Of a stretch of 64,000 nt of DNA, positions 16,786 through 25,306 are shown one piece after another. The number at the start of each line of letters is the position of its first letter. The first letter of the stretch is position 1. Position numbers and translations under genes: made by a program. The stretch spans positions 62,001 through 126,000 of the forward strand of contig NZ_JAGGKP010000007.1 in the NCBI RefSeq assembly GCF_017873765.1, given 5' to 3'. This DNA comes from Paenibacillus sediminis. GTDB taxonomy: Bacteria; Bacillota; Bacilli; Paenibacillales; Paenibacillaceae. The notes beneath the pieces were generated by a model, which ran no database searches, was not told where the DNA came from, and saw nothing but the letters and a program-made list of their open reading frames with translations.

Positions 16786-17445
16786 TTATGCATTCAAATC
16801 AGGACGTTTACCTGTTACTAGATAGACAACACTTTCGCCGATATTCGTCGCATGATCAGCGATTCGTTCAATATACCTTCCAACAAGCGTTAAGAGCATC
16901 GCTTGTGAGACATTCTCTGGTTTTTCTATCATCAATTTATAGAGGTCACCGATGATTTGACTATAAATGAGATCGACTTGGTCATCGTTCTTCGCCATTT
17001 TATAAGCCAGATCGGTATTTTCTTCCAAATAAGCGGTAATCGAATCGGTTGTCATTTGTATGACGATTTCAGACATTCGCGGTATATCAACAAGCGGTTT
17101 AATTAATTGCTGTCCTTCAAGTCTCATCGTTACTTTAGCGACATCAAGGGCCAAATCCCCCATTCGCTCTAAATCACTAGAAATTTTGAACGCAACGATG
17201 ATCCGTCGCAGATCTTTAGCTACCGGTTGTTGTGTCACGATTAGACTTGAACCGATATCCATAATTTTCTCTTCCATTGCATTCAGCTCAGCATCTTTTT
17301 GAATAACTTCAGATGCTTTGATGGTATCGAGTGTTTGCAATGATTTAACTGCGTTTTTTAATGCTTTTTCCACATGCTCTCCCATTTGAGTCAGCAGTGT
17401 TTTTAGTGCTTCCAGCTCTTGATCGAATTCTTTTCTCTGTACCAT
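16786..17445 (-). CDS. phoU: Phosphate-specific transport system regulator PhoU
   Basis: 219 residues, two helical-bundle repeats with the metal-binding E/D-rich motifs (ERMGDLALDVAKV in the first half, YIERIADHATNIGE in the second). PhoU links phosphate transporter activity to signalling by the PhoR kinase and affects phosphate uptake. It lies 26 bases after pstB, as commonly found. Confidence 0.96.
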   Translation of the reverse strand: MVQRKEFDQELEALKTLLTQMGEHVEKALKNAVKSLQTLDTIKASEVIQKDAELNAMEEKIMDIGSSLIVTQQPVAKDLRRIIVAFKISSDLERMGDLALDVAKVTMRLEGQQLIKPLVDIPRMSEIVIQMTTDSITAYLEENTDLAYKMAKNDDQVDLIYSQIIGDLYKLMIEKPENVSQAMLLTLVGRYIERIADHATNIGESVVYLVTGKRPDLNA

Positions 17446-17471
17446 GTGTACTAAATGCCCTCCTTCGCTAA

Positions 17472-18236
17472 TTAACCGAAACGTCCAGAAACATAGTCTT
17501 CAGTGCGCGAGTCGCTTGGATTTGAGAACAACGTTTTCGTATCGTCTGCTTCGACTACTTCACCATTTAGGAAAAAGACGGTACGATCCGAAATACGTGC
17601 AGCTTGGTGCATGTTATGAGTGACCATGACGATCGTGTACTGATCTTTCAGTTCTTGAACCAGCTCTTCTATTTTAAGAGTCGAGATTGGATCAAGCGCT
17701 GACGTCGATTCATCCATGAGCAGGATGTCCGGCTGAACTGCAAGTGCCCGAGCGATACAGAGCCGTTGTTGTTGTCCACCTGAAAGTCCCATTGCTGATT
17801 TTTTGAGTACATCTTTAACTTCATCCCAAAGTGCAGCCTGTCTTAAGCTCTTTTCTACGATCTTATCAAGCTCAGCTTTGTTCGTAATTCCATGAAGACG
17901 AGGGCCGTAAGCGACGTTGTCATAAATCGTTTTAGGAAATGGATTCGCCTGTTGGAACACCATCCCCACTCGCTTGCGAAGATCCTCTACGGATACTTCA
18001 TCACTATAAATATTTGTACCGCCAATGTTAACAGTACCTTCGATACGAGTACTAGGGATCATATCATTCATTCGATTCAGTGTTCTTAACAGCGTCGATT
18101 TCCCGCAGCCTGACGGACCAATGAAAGCTGTGATTGTTTTTTTCGGTATATCTAAAGAAATATTTTTCAGTGCATGAAAATGACCATAATATAAATTCAA
18201 TTTATCAATATGAATGAGTGCGTTCATATTATACAT
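17472..18236 (-). CDS. pstB: Phosphate ABC transporter ATP-binding protein PstB
   Basis: About 254 residues. Energises high-affinity phosphate import. Walker [11 protein letters not shown]-loop, signature LSGGQQQR and Walker [13 protein letters not shown] are all present. The ATG at 18236 (GGAG eight bases upstream) is taken, although an ATG at 18227 and an upstream start at 18281 are also in frame. The permease and binding-protein genes (pstSCA) are not next to it; the gene upstream is a chemoreceptor. PhoP-like boxes sit in the 84 bases before it. Confidence 0.96.
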   Translation of the reverse strand: MYNMNALIHIDKLNLYYGHFHALKNISLDIPKKTITAFIGPSGCGKSTLLRTLNRMNDMIPSTRIEGTVNIGGTNIYSDEVSVEDLRKRVGMVFQQANPFPKTIYDNVAYGPRLHGITNKAELDKIVEKSLRQAALWDEVKDVLKKSAMGLSGGQQQRLCIARALAVQPDILLMDESTSALDPISTLKIEELVQELKDQYTIVMVTHNMHQAARISDRTVFFLNGEVVEADDTKTLFSNPSDSRTEDYVSGRFG

Positions 18237-18294
18237 TTCTCCTTCTCCAAGGAAACTAGCAACTCCAATGACGCTTCTCATTTTATAGATCGTT

Positions 18295-18368
18295 TGTTAA
18301 CAATAATAGAGACAATTGTAAACGCAATGTAAAATCTATATCGTTAATCGTTAACATTAATCTGTTAA
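18295..18368 (-). promoter_or_regulatory. PhoP-like boxes upstream of pstB
   Basis: On the plus strand TGTAAA occurs at 18317-18322 and again at 18328-18333, exactly 11 bp apart, and TGTTAA lies at 18295-18300 (22 bp away) and 18363-18368. In minus-strand orientation these read TTTACA/TTAACA, matching the PhoP repeat TT(A/C/T)ACA with 11-bp spacing. CGTTAA copies at 18342 and 18349 partly fit. They lie upstream of pstB, suggesting phosphate control of pstB-phoU. Confidence 0.7.
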
Positions 18369-19516
18369 TCATTCATTTTCATACTTCGAATTTTCAAGAG
18401 CTCTGATCTGACGATGGCTGTTTTCTCCATTGCAGCCGAAGCATAGGTGAACATTTGCTGACTTCTCTTCTCTCCAGCAAGTACAGACTCTAACAACGCT
18501 TCAAATTGAGTAACGGCTTCTTCGACATATTGATTGCTTTGTGTCAGCTCATCACGAACAGTCTGAGTCAAATGCTTCGTTTGATCTGCAGTATTCTTAA
18601 TAGAATGAAGCATGTTAATAATATTTTCGGATAAGCTTTTCGTCTGCTGAGCTAGATGACGCATATGCTCTGATACAACGCCAAATCCTTGGCCAAGTTC
18701 ACCGGCATGAGCGGCTTCGATCGAAGCATTGATAGCGAGCAGCTGACTCTGTTCCGCTAGTTCTCTGATCGCATCTGTTGTCGAAGTAATGTGCCTAACT
18801 CTCTCATTCAGTTCTGCTGCATTATTTTCCTGAAGAGAGGACTCTAAAACGACTTGTTCTAAAGATTGTTTGACTTTCATTAACTGTGTTCTGCCAAGAT
18901 TAGTCATCTCCGACATCGCCTTTGACTCATGTACACCTGCATCTGCAGCTGTCGTAAGCTCGTTGATGGATCCGTCGATTTGACCTGTTAAATAATCTGT
19001 TTCGTTTAATATATGTAATTGTGAATCGTTTGCCTGTTCTTGCAGTCGTCTTGAGATTTGCAATAGATCTTTAACAGTAAGGATTCCTATATACCGTCCT
19101 TCGTTCGTTAAAATGATGCAATCATAAAAATGTTCGTCGGTTCTTTCTAAAGCCAAATCGATAACAGATTGAATAGGCACGTCACTTTCAACCATTAAAC
19201 AATTCTCATCTGCAAATTGAAACGCCGGTAAATGATAATATAGATCGGCCCCAAAACGACTCGTCAAGCGACGATAAAATCGGTCACGCATAAGAAGAGC
19301 TACAGGCTTGTTAAATTCCTCACAAATAACTGCGCAATCCGACTTTGCCTCTTTCCCAAAAACTTTCATTACATCCTGACATTTCTCATCAGCAGAGATG
19401 ACTGGGGCATGCCTACAATAATCCATAACATTTATGCCGTTTTCACGATGTGTATGTTTTCGTTCTAAGGTGTCTTGACGTTGCTGACTCTCTCTTTGAA
19501 TCAACGACAATGACAT
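18365..19516 (-). CDS. Soluble CBS-domain methyl-accepting chemotaxis-like protein
   Basis: About 383 residues, with no membrane segment. Two CBS-like repeats occupy roughly residues 30-160 (CAVICEEFNKPVALLMRD and CIILTNEGRYIGILTVKDLL), followed by an MCP signalling helix pair (about 175-380). The hairpin tip is present but divergent: ELAEQSQLLAINASIEAAHAGELGQGFGVV. CBS domains usually bind adenosyl ligands, so the protein may sense cellular energy or nucleotide signals. Start at 19516 chosen over TTG at 19525 because AGGGG is better placed. Its position between phoP and pstB is unusual. Function as a chemoreceptor is inferred. Confidence 0.85.
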   Translation of the reverse strand: MSLSLIQRESQQRQDTLERKHTHRENGINVMDYCRHAPVISADEKCQDVMKVFGKEAKSDCAVICEEFNKPVALLMRDRFYRRLTSRFGADLYYHLPAFQFADENCLMVESDVPIQSVIDLALERTDEHFYDCIILTNEGRYIGILTVKDLLQISRRLQEQANDSQLHILNETDYLTGQIDGSINELTTAADAGVHESKAMSEMTNLGRTQLMKVKQSLEQVVLESSLQENNAAELNERVRHITSTTDAIRELAEQSQLLAINASIEAAHAGELGQGFGVVSEHMRHLAQQTKSLSENIINMLHSIKNTADQTKHLTQTVRDELTQSNQYVEEAVTQFEALLESVLAGEKRSQQMFTYASAAMEKTAIVRSELLKIRSMKMND

Positions 19517-19613
19517 TTTGCTCAAATCCCCTTTGCTTCTTTGTCAAGAATACACTTAGAGTCAGTATAGTAATGAATTGTTCTGAGAATGTTTACTTGA
19601 TGTAAATATTCAG

Positions 19614-19660
19614 ATAAAAAAACCGAATTCCCATTTTATACACGCTGGGAATTCGGCTTT
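19614..19660 (-). terminator. Terminator overlapping the end of phoP
   Basis: AACCGAATTCCCA (19621-19633) pairs with TGGGAATTCGGCTT (19646-19659). The minus-strand 5' arm lies in the last codons of phoP, and a T run follows beyond 19620. Confidence 0.85.
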
Positions 19661-20370
19661 TTATTAACGACGAGTTTATATCCAACACCTCGAATGGAAT
19701 CAATATGCACCGATTCAGGATCAAGCTCTAGTTTCTTGCGAAGCGAGCTGACATGAACGTCAACCGTTCGTTGTCCTCCGATGTAGTCAAATCCCCAAAC
19801 GGCGTTCATCAAATCATCTCGCGTCATAACAATTCCTGGCTTGCGAGCCAAGTACAACAGCACCTCGAACTCTTTCGGCCTTAAAGTAATCGGTACTCCG
19901 CTTAACAACACTTCATATCTCTCAGGATATATTACAAGTTCACCGAGCTGAATGGCTGGCTCCGCTTCACTGTTAGCAGGCTCCGGCTTATCTTCAATAC
20001 CAGAGGCTCTTCTTAATACCGCAGAGACACGCGCCATAAGTTCCGATACACCGAAAGGTTTTGTAATATAATCATCAGCTCCCGCTTTCAACCCTTGAAC
20101 GACTTCTTCCTCAGCGTTTTTAGCGGTTAAAATGATAATCGGTGTCCGAATACCTTCGCTGCGAAGCTTGTTTAATATTTCAAATCCGTTCATGCCAGGA
20201 AGCATCAAATCAAGTAATATTAAATCAAAATGGGATTTTCGTGCTATTTCGTACCCTGTAGTTCCGTGATCTTCAACTGTCACTTCGTAACCCTCTTGGG
20301 TTAAGTTATAAGATAACAGTCGTGCCAATGTCGGTTCATCTTCAATGACTAATAAGCGCTGCGTATTCAT
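19636..20370 (-). CDS. phoP: Phosphate response regulator PhoP (OmpR family)
   Basis: About 244 residues. Receiver domain with IEDEPT at 9-14, phosphorylation site Asp54 in LILLDLMLPG and Lys in the ILTAKNAEEE region, then a winged-helix DNA-binding domain (about 130-235; MTRDDLMNAVWGFDYIGGQRTVDVHVSSLRKKL). Follows phoR on the minus strand, in the order kinase then regulator, the opposite of B. subtilis. Controls phosphate-starvation genes, plausibly including the nearby pstB. Call rests on pairing with the kinase and location near polA/mdh; a WalR-like relative is the alternative. Confidence 0.85.
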   Translation of the reverse strand: MNTQRLLVIEDEPTLARLLSYNLTQEGYEVTVEDHGTTGYEIARKSHFDLILLDLMLPGMNGFEILNKLRSEGIRTPIIILTAKNAEEEVVQGLKAGADDYITKPFGVSELMARVSAVLRRASGIEDKPEPANSEAEPAIQLGELVIYPERYEVLLSGVPITLRPKEFEVLLYLARKPGIVMTRDDLMNAVWGFDYIGGQRTVDVHVSSLRKKLELDPESVHIDSIRGVGYKLVVNKKPNSQRV

Positions 20371-20434
20371 CAACCCCCAATGACTAAATTCTTAAATGAA
20401 TATATCATCAAATTGTTAACGCCGTGTAAAATCG

Positions 20435-22237
20435 TTACATACTTGCTTCAACCTCTTGAACTAGCGGAAGCTCAATAATAAACGTCGTTCCGATTCCAAG
20501 CTCACTTTCCACTGAGATCGTTCCATGATGCATTTCAACTAAATGTTTAACAATGGATAAGCCTAAACCGGTTCCTCCAGAATTCCGTGATCTAGCTTTA
20601 TCGACCCGATAAAATCGTTCAAAGATACGCGGCAAATCTTTTTTCGGTATTCCTATACCTGTATCCGATACTGTAAACCGCACTTTCTCGTTTTCTTGGC
20701 CCTCATTTATACTTTGAGCGGTAACTTTGACCTGACCGCCTTCTTGTGTATAGTTTATTGCATTGGATAATAAATTAACAAAAATTTGTCTGATTCGATC
20801 TTCATCTGCCTCAATATACAGCTCAGCTGGTATATCCATCTTTAGTCGAATATGTTTTTTCTCCGCGACCGTATTCATCATTTCGAACACCGTTTCGAAA
20901 AATGAATGAAGATGAACTGGCGAAAGTTCAAGCGATGCGCGTTTGGATTCAATTTTGGACAATTCCAAAATGTCTCCGATGAGCCGATTTAATCGTTCAC
21001 TCTCATCGTAAATAATTTGCAGAAATGATTTAGCAGTCTCTTCATCCGTAACCCCTCCTGACAACAGCGTCTCTGCAAAACCGCGAACAGCTGCAATCGG
21101 TGTCTTGAGTTCATGAGATACGTTCGCGACAAATTCACTGCGCATTCGTTCCAAGCGGCGGATTGCCGTTACATCTTGCAATAGAAATAACATCCCTCTG
21201 TAGGTTCCATTATCATCAAACATGGGCACCCCGTCGATCGCTAGCAGTTTTTCCACTGGATCAAAGATTGAATGTTCCTCATGCATCCTAACTCTATGAA
21301 CAATACCTTCACGAATTAACTTCGTAAGTTCATAATATCTCTTTAATTCATTATATGATTTGCCCATCACTTGTTCTGCTTTAATTTGCAAAATTCGCTC
21401 CGCTTCTCGGTTAACTAGCGCAATCATTCCCGAAGCATCAACCATGACGATTCCGTTAGTCATATTCGCTAATACATTTTGGAGCAAATCCTCATTGTCG
21501 CGAATGCGTGTCAATTGATTCTGAAGGCTGTCAGCCATACCATTAATCGCTTGACCCAACTGACCAATCTCATCTTTACGCTGCAGTTTCACCCGAGCAT
21601 TGTAATCAAGATTTGAGATTTGATTCGCCACTTTTGTAATATGTTCAATGGGTCTAGTTAGGCCCGTCGCCACATAATAACTTACGACGACCGCAGCTAG
21701 GAAAAGAATGATCAGGCCTATAATCATCACTGTCCAGCCTTTAAGCAATCCTGCATCAACGGCTGCCAGGCTCATAGACAATCGGATATACCCGTCAAAT
21801 CCAGTTATGGAATGGACTGGTTCGGCAACGTACAGCATATTTTCACCTAATGTATGGCTGTGACGAATGGCATATCCAACACCATCTTTTTTCGCAGAAA
21901 CAATCTCTTCCCGATTTGCATGATTCTCCATTTTCAGCGGATCGCTCTCTGAATCACCGATGACTTTCCCGTCTTTTAATATGAATGTTACACGGGAATC
22001 CGTTAAGCTTGCGATTTTTTTCGCACTTTCCGTATAGTATTGTATGGTATTAGGGTCCGTTGGCGTAATGAATGAGAAGGTGCTCTGCAGCAGATTTATT
22101 TCCCGGGTCATATTCTCTTCCAGTGCTTCCACGTGGGAGTCTTCAAACACTTTAGCCATCGTTAACCCTGCTGCTAACACAGATACACCTATTAAGATCA
22201 TTAACATGACGGTCAATCGAATCCGAAAAGGCTTCAT
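20435..22237 (-). CDS. phoR: Phosphate-sensing histidine kinase PhoR/PnpS
   Basis: About 600 residues. Two membrane helices (about 8-28 and 162-184) flank an extracellular sensor domain, then a HAMP domain (about 185-240), a PAS domain (about 250-350), a HisKA domain with VANVSHELKTPIAAVRG (about 360-375) and an ATPase domain with the N, G1 (DTGIGIPKKDL) and G2 (GTGLGLSIV) boxes. Typical for PhoR of Bacillales. The ATG at 22237 is used because AAAGGAAG lies just upstream. Downstream gene phoP starts 65 bases after its stop. Confidence 0.9.
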   Translation of the reverse strand: MKPFRIRLTVMLMILIGVSVLAAGLTMAKVFEDSHVEALEENMTREINLLQSTFSFITPTDPNTIQYYTESAKKIASLTDSRVTFILKDGKVIGDSESDPLKMENHANREEIVSAKKDGVGYAIRHSHTLGENMLYVAEPVHSITGFDGYIRLSMSLAAVDAGLLKGWTVMIIGLIILFLAAVVVSYYVATGLTRPIEHITKVANQISNLDYNARVKLQRKDEIGQLGQAINGMADSLQNQLTRIRDNEDLLQNVLANMTNGIVMVDASGMIALVNREAERILQIKAEQVMGKSYNELKRYYELTKLIREGIVHRVRMHEEHSIFDPVEKLLAIDGVPMFDDNGTYRGMLFLLQDVTAIRRLERMRSEFVANVSHELKTPIAAVRGFAETLLSGGVTDEETAKSFLQIIYDESERLNRLIGDILELSKIESKRASLELSPVHLHSFFETVFEMMNTVAEKKHIRLKMDIPAELYIEADEDRIRQIFVNLLSNAINYTQEGGQVKVTAQSINEGQENEKVRFTVSDTGIGIPKKDLPRIFERFYRVDKARSRNSGGTGLGLSIVKHLVEMHHGTISVESELGIGTTFIIELPLVQEVEASM

Positions 22238-22271
22238 ATTACTCTTCCTTTGCATTTGATGTTGTAACTAA

Positions 22272-22616
22272 CTATGCGAGATTGCGGTCTCCATGGCTTT
22301 TGGGGTGAGAAATAACGAGAAATTCGATATCTTCATTTGACTGATTCATCATCTGATGCGGAACTTGCGGTGCAACTTCAATCCCTTCTTGAGGACTTAA
22401 GTTAATCACTTCGCCATTTATTTCAAAAGTAGCTGTACCCGATAAAATATAAAAAAATTGCCGGCTCTTCATATGATAATGTCTGATCTCGGAAGTTCCT
22501 GCAGGCATTCGTTCATGAATAACACTCAAATCATCCCGGTTCACTAAATGCCATCCGTCACAGTGATTGCCCCAAATGTAATGTTCGGCATTTTCTTTGC
22601 TCATTTTCCGGTTCAT
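22272..22616 (-). CDS. Cupin domain protein
   Basis: About 114 residues with a single cupin barrel. Metal-binding residues fit cupin motif 1 (MPAGTSEIRHYHMKSRQFFYILSG region) and motif 2 (VAPQVPHQMMN). Such small cupins bind a metal and often act on small molecules or regulate; the substrate here is unknown. Three in-frame starts exist (22655, 22616, 22604) and none has a clear Shine-Dalgarno sequence; 22616 is the best guess. It lies 34 bases upstream of phoR. Confidence 0.8.
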   Translation of the reverse strand: MNRKMSKENAEHYIWGNHCDGWHLVNRDDLSVIHERMPAGTSEIRHYHMKSRQFFYILSGTATFEINGEVINLSPQEGIEVAPQVPHQMMNQSNEDIEFLVISHPKSHGDRNLA

Positions 22617-22717
22617 AATCGGGTCTTCATCCTTTCTGGAAAATTGCTTGTTCATATCATCATATCATATGAAAAATCGAGATGATGCCTCTTTATGTAA
22701 AATATTTTGCTTTATAC

Positions 22718-22756
22718 AAAAAAACCTAGCCTCATGCTGCTAAATGAGACTAGGTT
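22718..22756 (-). terminator. Terminator after the SDR gene
   Basis: AACCTAG (22723-22729) pairs with CTAGGTT (22750-22756), with an inner CTCAT/ATGAG stem. The minus strand continues TTTTTTTG. Confidence 0.85.
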
Positions 22757-22762
22757 AATAAG

Positions 22763-23650
22763 TTAACCGTTCACGATTTCCCCTCCGTTAATGTGAAGCA
22801 CTTGTCCACTCATATAAGCAGAATCGCTCGAAGCTAAATAGACATATGCTGGAGCCAGCTCTGCTGGCTGACCAGGACGCTTCATCGGTGTATTTGCACC
22901 AAATGTGCTGACTTGCTGCGCATCAAAAGTTGAAGGGATCAGCGGAGTCCATATCGGTCCTGGGGCTACAGCATTTACACGAATTCCTTGACCTACAACA
23001 TTCATGGACAGTGCTCTTGTAAAGCTGACAATCGCCCCTTTCGTAGCTGAGTAATCAATAAGCTGAGGGTGTCCATGATATGCGGTAATCGAAGCTGTGT
23101 TAATAATCGTGCTCCCCGTTTTCAGAAACGGCATCGCCGCTTTCGTAAGATAAAACATCGCAAAAATGTTAGTCCGGAAAGTTCGCTCAAGCTGATTAGA
23201 TGTAATATCTGCAATTTTAGGCTGCGGATGCTGCTCTGCCGCATTATTGACAACAATATTCAGTTTACCCAGTTCATTCACCGTCCTGCTGACGGCCTCC
23301 TGGCAGAAAGTCTCGTCACCGATGTCTCCTGATATGAGTACACACCTCCGTCCAACCTGCTCGACTTGCTTCTTCGTCACTTCCGCATCATCATGCTCAT
23401 TCAAATATATAATAGAGATATCAGCTCCTTCCTTCGCAAATGCAACGGCTACAGCTCTGCCGATTCCACTGTCTCCACCTGTAATGATGGCTGCTTTGTC
23501 CTGCAATTTACCAGCCGGCTTATACTGAACGTCTGTAAATACAGGGAGTGGATTCATGATCGCTTCAATACCTGGCTGCTGATTTTGATGCTGCGGAGGC
23601 AACGTTTGTTGTTGCTTTCCATTTTGATTTTGCTGATGGTTAGATGCCAT
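22763..23650 (-). CDS. SDR family oxidoreductase (general stress protein 39-like)
   Basis: 295 residues, with a Gln/Asn-rich N-terminal extension of about 45 residues as in YdaD/YhxC-type stress dehydrogenases. The cofactor motif is TGGDSGIGRAVA, with NNAA at about 138 and the catalytic Y-x3-K as YSATKGAI, preceded by the Ser in NTASIT. NAD(P)-dependent; natural substrate unknown. It stands alone between two terminators, with an AAAGGAGTG before the ATG. Confidence 0.93.
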   Translation of the reverse strand: MASNHQQNQNGKQQQTLPPQHQNQQPGIEAIMNPLPVFTDVQYKPAGKLQDKAAIITGGDSGIGRAVAVAFAKEGADISIIYLNEHDDAEVTKKQVEQVGRRCVLISGDIGDETFCQEAVSRTVNELGKLNIVVNNAAEQHPQPKIADITSNQLERTFRTNIFAMFYLTKAAMPFLKTGSTIINTASITAYHGHPQLIDYSATKGAIVSFTRALSMNVVGQGIRVNAVAPGPIWTPLIPSTFDAQQVSTFGANTPMKRPGQPAELAPAYVYLASSDSAYMSGQVLHINGGEIVNG

Positions 23651-23731
23651 CTTCGTCCAGCACTCCTTTCAAATCCGCTCATTTCACAAATACCCTATAT
23701 TAGGATGGCACAAACCAAGTGTAATATGCAC

Positions 23732-23774
23732 AAAAAAAGACTTGTCCTGTACCAAACAGAACAAGCCTTTTTTC
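23732..23774 (-). terminator. Terminator after the 141-residue membrane protein gene
   Basis: AAAAGACTTGTCCTGT pairs imperfectly with ACAGAACAAGCCTTTTTT around a short loop; A and T runs flank it on both strands. Confidence 0.8.
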
Positions 23775-23792
23775 TCTGAAAAGTCGAACCTC

Positions 23793-24218
23793 TTAAATAA
23801 TTGTGCTGTACACCATGAAAAATACAATGACTACAAAGCAAATGGTGAGGAGTGCACTCAGTGTACGGATTTTTCCGGTCTCAGAAGGTTCTTCTTTTTT
23901 CTCTTGAATTCCTTTTAAAATGTTACGCAGCGGTTTACCCATAATACCACCAATTGCAGAAATCGCAAGGAACAGCAATGTAACAACAATCATCCAAGGG
24001 ACGGAGTATGTTCCTTGGGTCATGAGGTAGCCGCCTGTCAGCAGCTGAACCACTAAACCAAATTGAGCAATCCGATTTAATTGGCTAACCGTCGCAATAG
24101 CTCCTTCTTGCGCTGCAAGAGACATACTGCCAAGTTTACCAATAATAAAAGGCAGTACTATGTAAAAGCCCATGGATAGCGCCCCAAGGATGTGAAGAAA
24201 CATAAGAACTTGATTCAT
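23793..24218 (-). CDS. Four-helix membrane protein of unknown function
   Basis: 141 residues with about four transmembrane helices (residues 4-28, 47-66, 72-92 and 117-140), a short basic/acidic loop (ILKGIQEKKEEPSETGK) and no catalytic motif. The pattern resembles small DUF2269-like proteins, but the match is weak. The gene has AGGAGG before its ATG and ends at a terminator. It lies between mdh and a stress SDR gene, not in the conserved citZ-icd-mdh operon order. Confidence 0.8.
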   Translation of the reverse strand: MNQVLMFLHILGALSMGFYIVLPFIIGKLGSMSLAAQEGAIATVSQLNRIAQFGLVVQLLTGGYLMTQGTYSVPWMIVVTLLFLAISAIGGIMGKPLRNILKGIQEKKEEPSETGKIRTLSALLTICFVVIVFFMVYSTII

Positions 24219-24290
24219 GTATATAACCTCCTCTCGGTGCAGGCATATTGATCACAACTATTTACATTATACCCATCAAAATAAACAAAG

Positions 24291-24325
24291 AAAAGAAAAC
24301 CCTCTGCGTTTAGAAGGTTTTCTTA
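24291..24325 (-). terminator. Terminator after mdh
   Basis: AAGAAAACC (24294-24302) pairs with GGTTTTCTT (24316-24324). Ends the citZ-icd-mdh transcript. Confidence 0.75.
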
Positions 24326-24351
24326 CGTGAATTGTCAAAATTTTGACAATA

Positions 24352-25293
24352 TTATCCTTGTACCACTTTGATGACATTGCGAACAGAATCAGCAGATTTA
24401 TCCAAGGCCGCTTTTTCTTCGCTCGTGAGTTCAAGCTCAAATACTTTCTCGATGCCGTTTCCGCCAAGAATCGTCGGTACGCCCAAGAACAAATCTTGAT
24501 AGCCATACTCGCCTTCGAGGTAAGCAATGACTGGAATGATACGTTTCTTATCTTTGATGATCGCTTCCGTCATTTGAACGAGTGATGCCGCAGGCGCATA
24601 ATAAGCACTGCCGTTACCGAGCAGGTTCACGATTTCACCGCCGCCAACACGCGTACGTTGTACAATCTCTTCAATACGGTTCTGTGGAATAAGAGTGTCA
24701 ATAGGAATACCTCCAACATTGGAGTATCTAACTAGAGGCACCATATCATCACCATGTCCGCCAAGCACGAATCCGCGAACATCTTCTACCGACACACCCA
24801 GCTCTTGAGCGATGAATGTGCAATAACGAGCCGTATCCAGTACACCGGATTGACCGATAACACGGTTTTTAGGGAATCCTAATGTTTGGTAAGCTGCGTA
24901 AGTCATTGCATCGACCGGATTACTTAGAATAATAACGATAGAATTCGGGCAATATTTCTTCACATTTTCACAGACTGAACGAACGATACCTGCATTTGTA
25001 TTCACAAGGTCATCGCGGCTCATACCTGGTTTGCGAGCAATCCCTGCAGTAATAATAACGATATCTGAATCAGCAGCATCTTCATAGTTAGAAGTACCTA
25101 CAATATTGCTGTCGAAGCCTTGAACCGGACTTGCTTCGAGCATATCGAGCGCTTTACCCTTAGTTGGGTTTTCTAATTGTGGAATATCTAGAAGAACAAC
25201 ATCTCCAAGCTCTTTCTGTGCAAGCATTAACGCTGTAGTCGCCCCAGTAAATCCAGCACCGACCACTGTAATTTTTTTACGCCGAATACCCAT
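24352..25293 (-). CDS. mdh: Malate dehydrogenase
   Basis: 313 residues from the ATG at 25293 (GGGGGCAG upstream); the in-frame start at 25335 would add 14 untypical residues. Lactate/malate dehydrogenase fold: NAD-binding [11 protein letters not shown] near the N terminus, ILSNPVD, catalytic His in [11 protein letters not shown] and the substrate arginines around [16 protein letters not shown]. Oxidises malate to oxaloacetate with NAD. Last gene of the citZ-icd-mdh set; 14 bases separate it from icd. Confidence 0.97.
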   Translation of the reverse strand: MGIRRKKITVVGAGFTGATTALMLAQKELGDVVLLDIPQLENPTKGKALDMLEASPVQGFDSNIVGTSNYEDAADSDIVIITAGIARKPGMSRDDLVNTNAGIVRSVCENVKKYCPNSIVIILSNPVDAMTYAAYQTLGFPKNRVIGQSGVLDTARYCTFIAQELGVSVEDVRGFVLGGHGDDMVPLVRYSNVGGIPIDTLIPQNRIEEIVQRTRVGGGEIVNLLGNGSAYYAPAASLVQMTEAIIKDKKRIIPVIAYLEGEYGYQDLFLGVPTILGGNGIEKVFELELTSEEKAALDKSADSVRNVIKVVQG

Positions 25294-25306
25294 CGAACTC
25301 TGCCCC

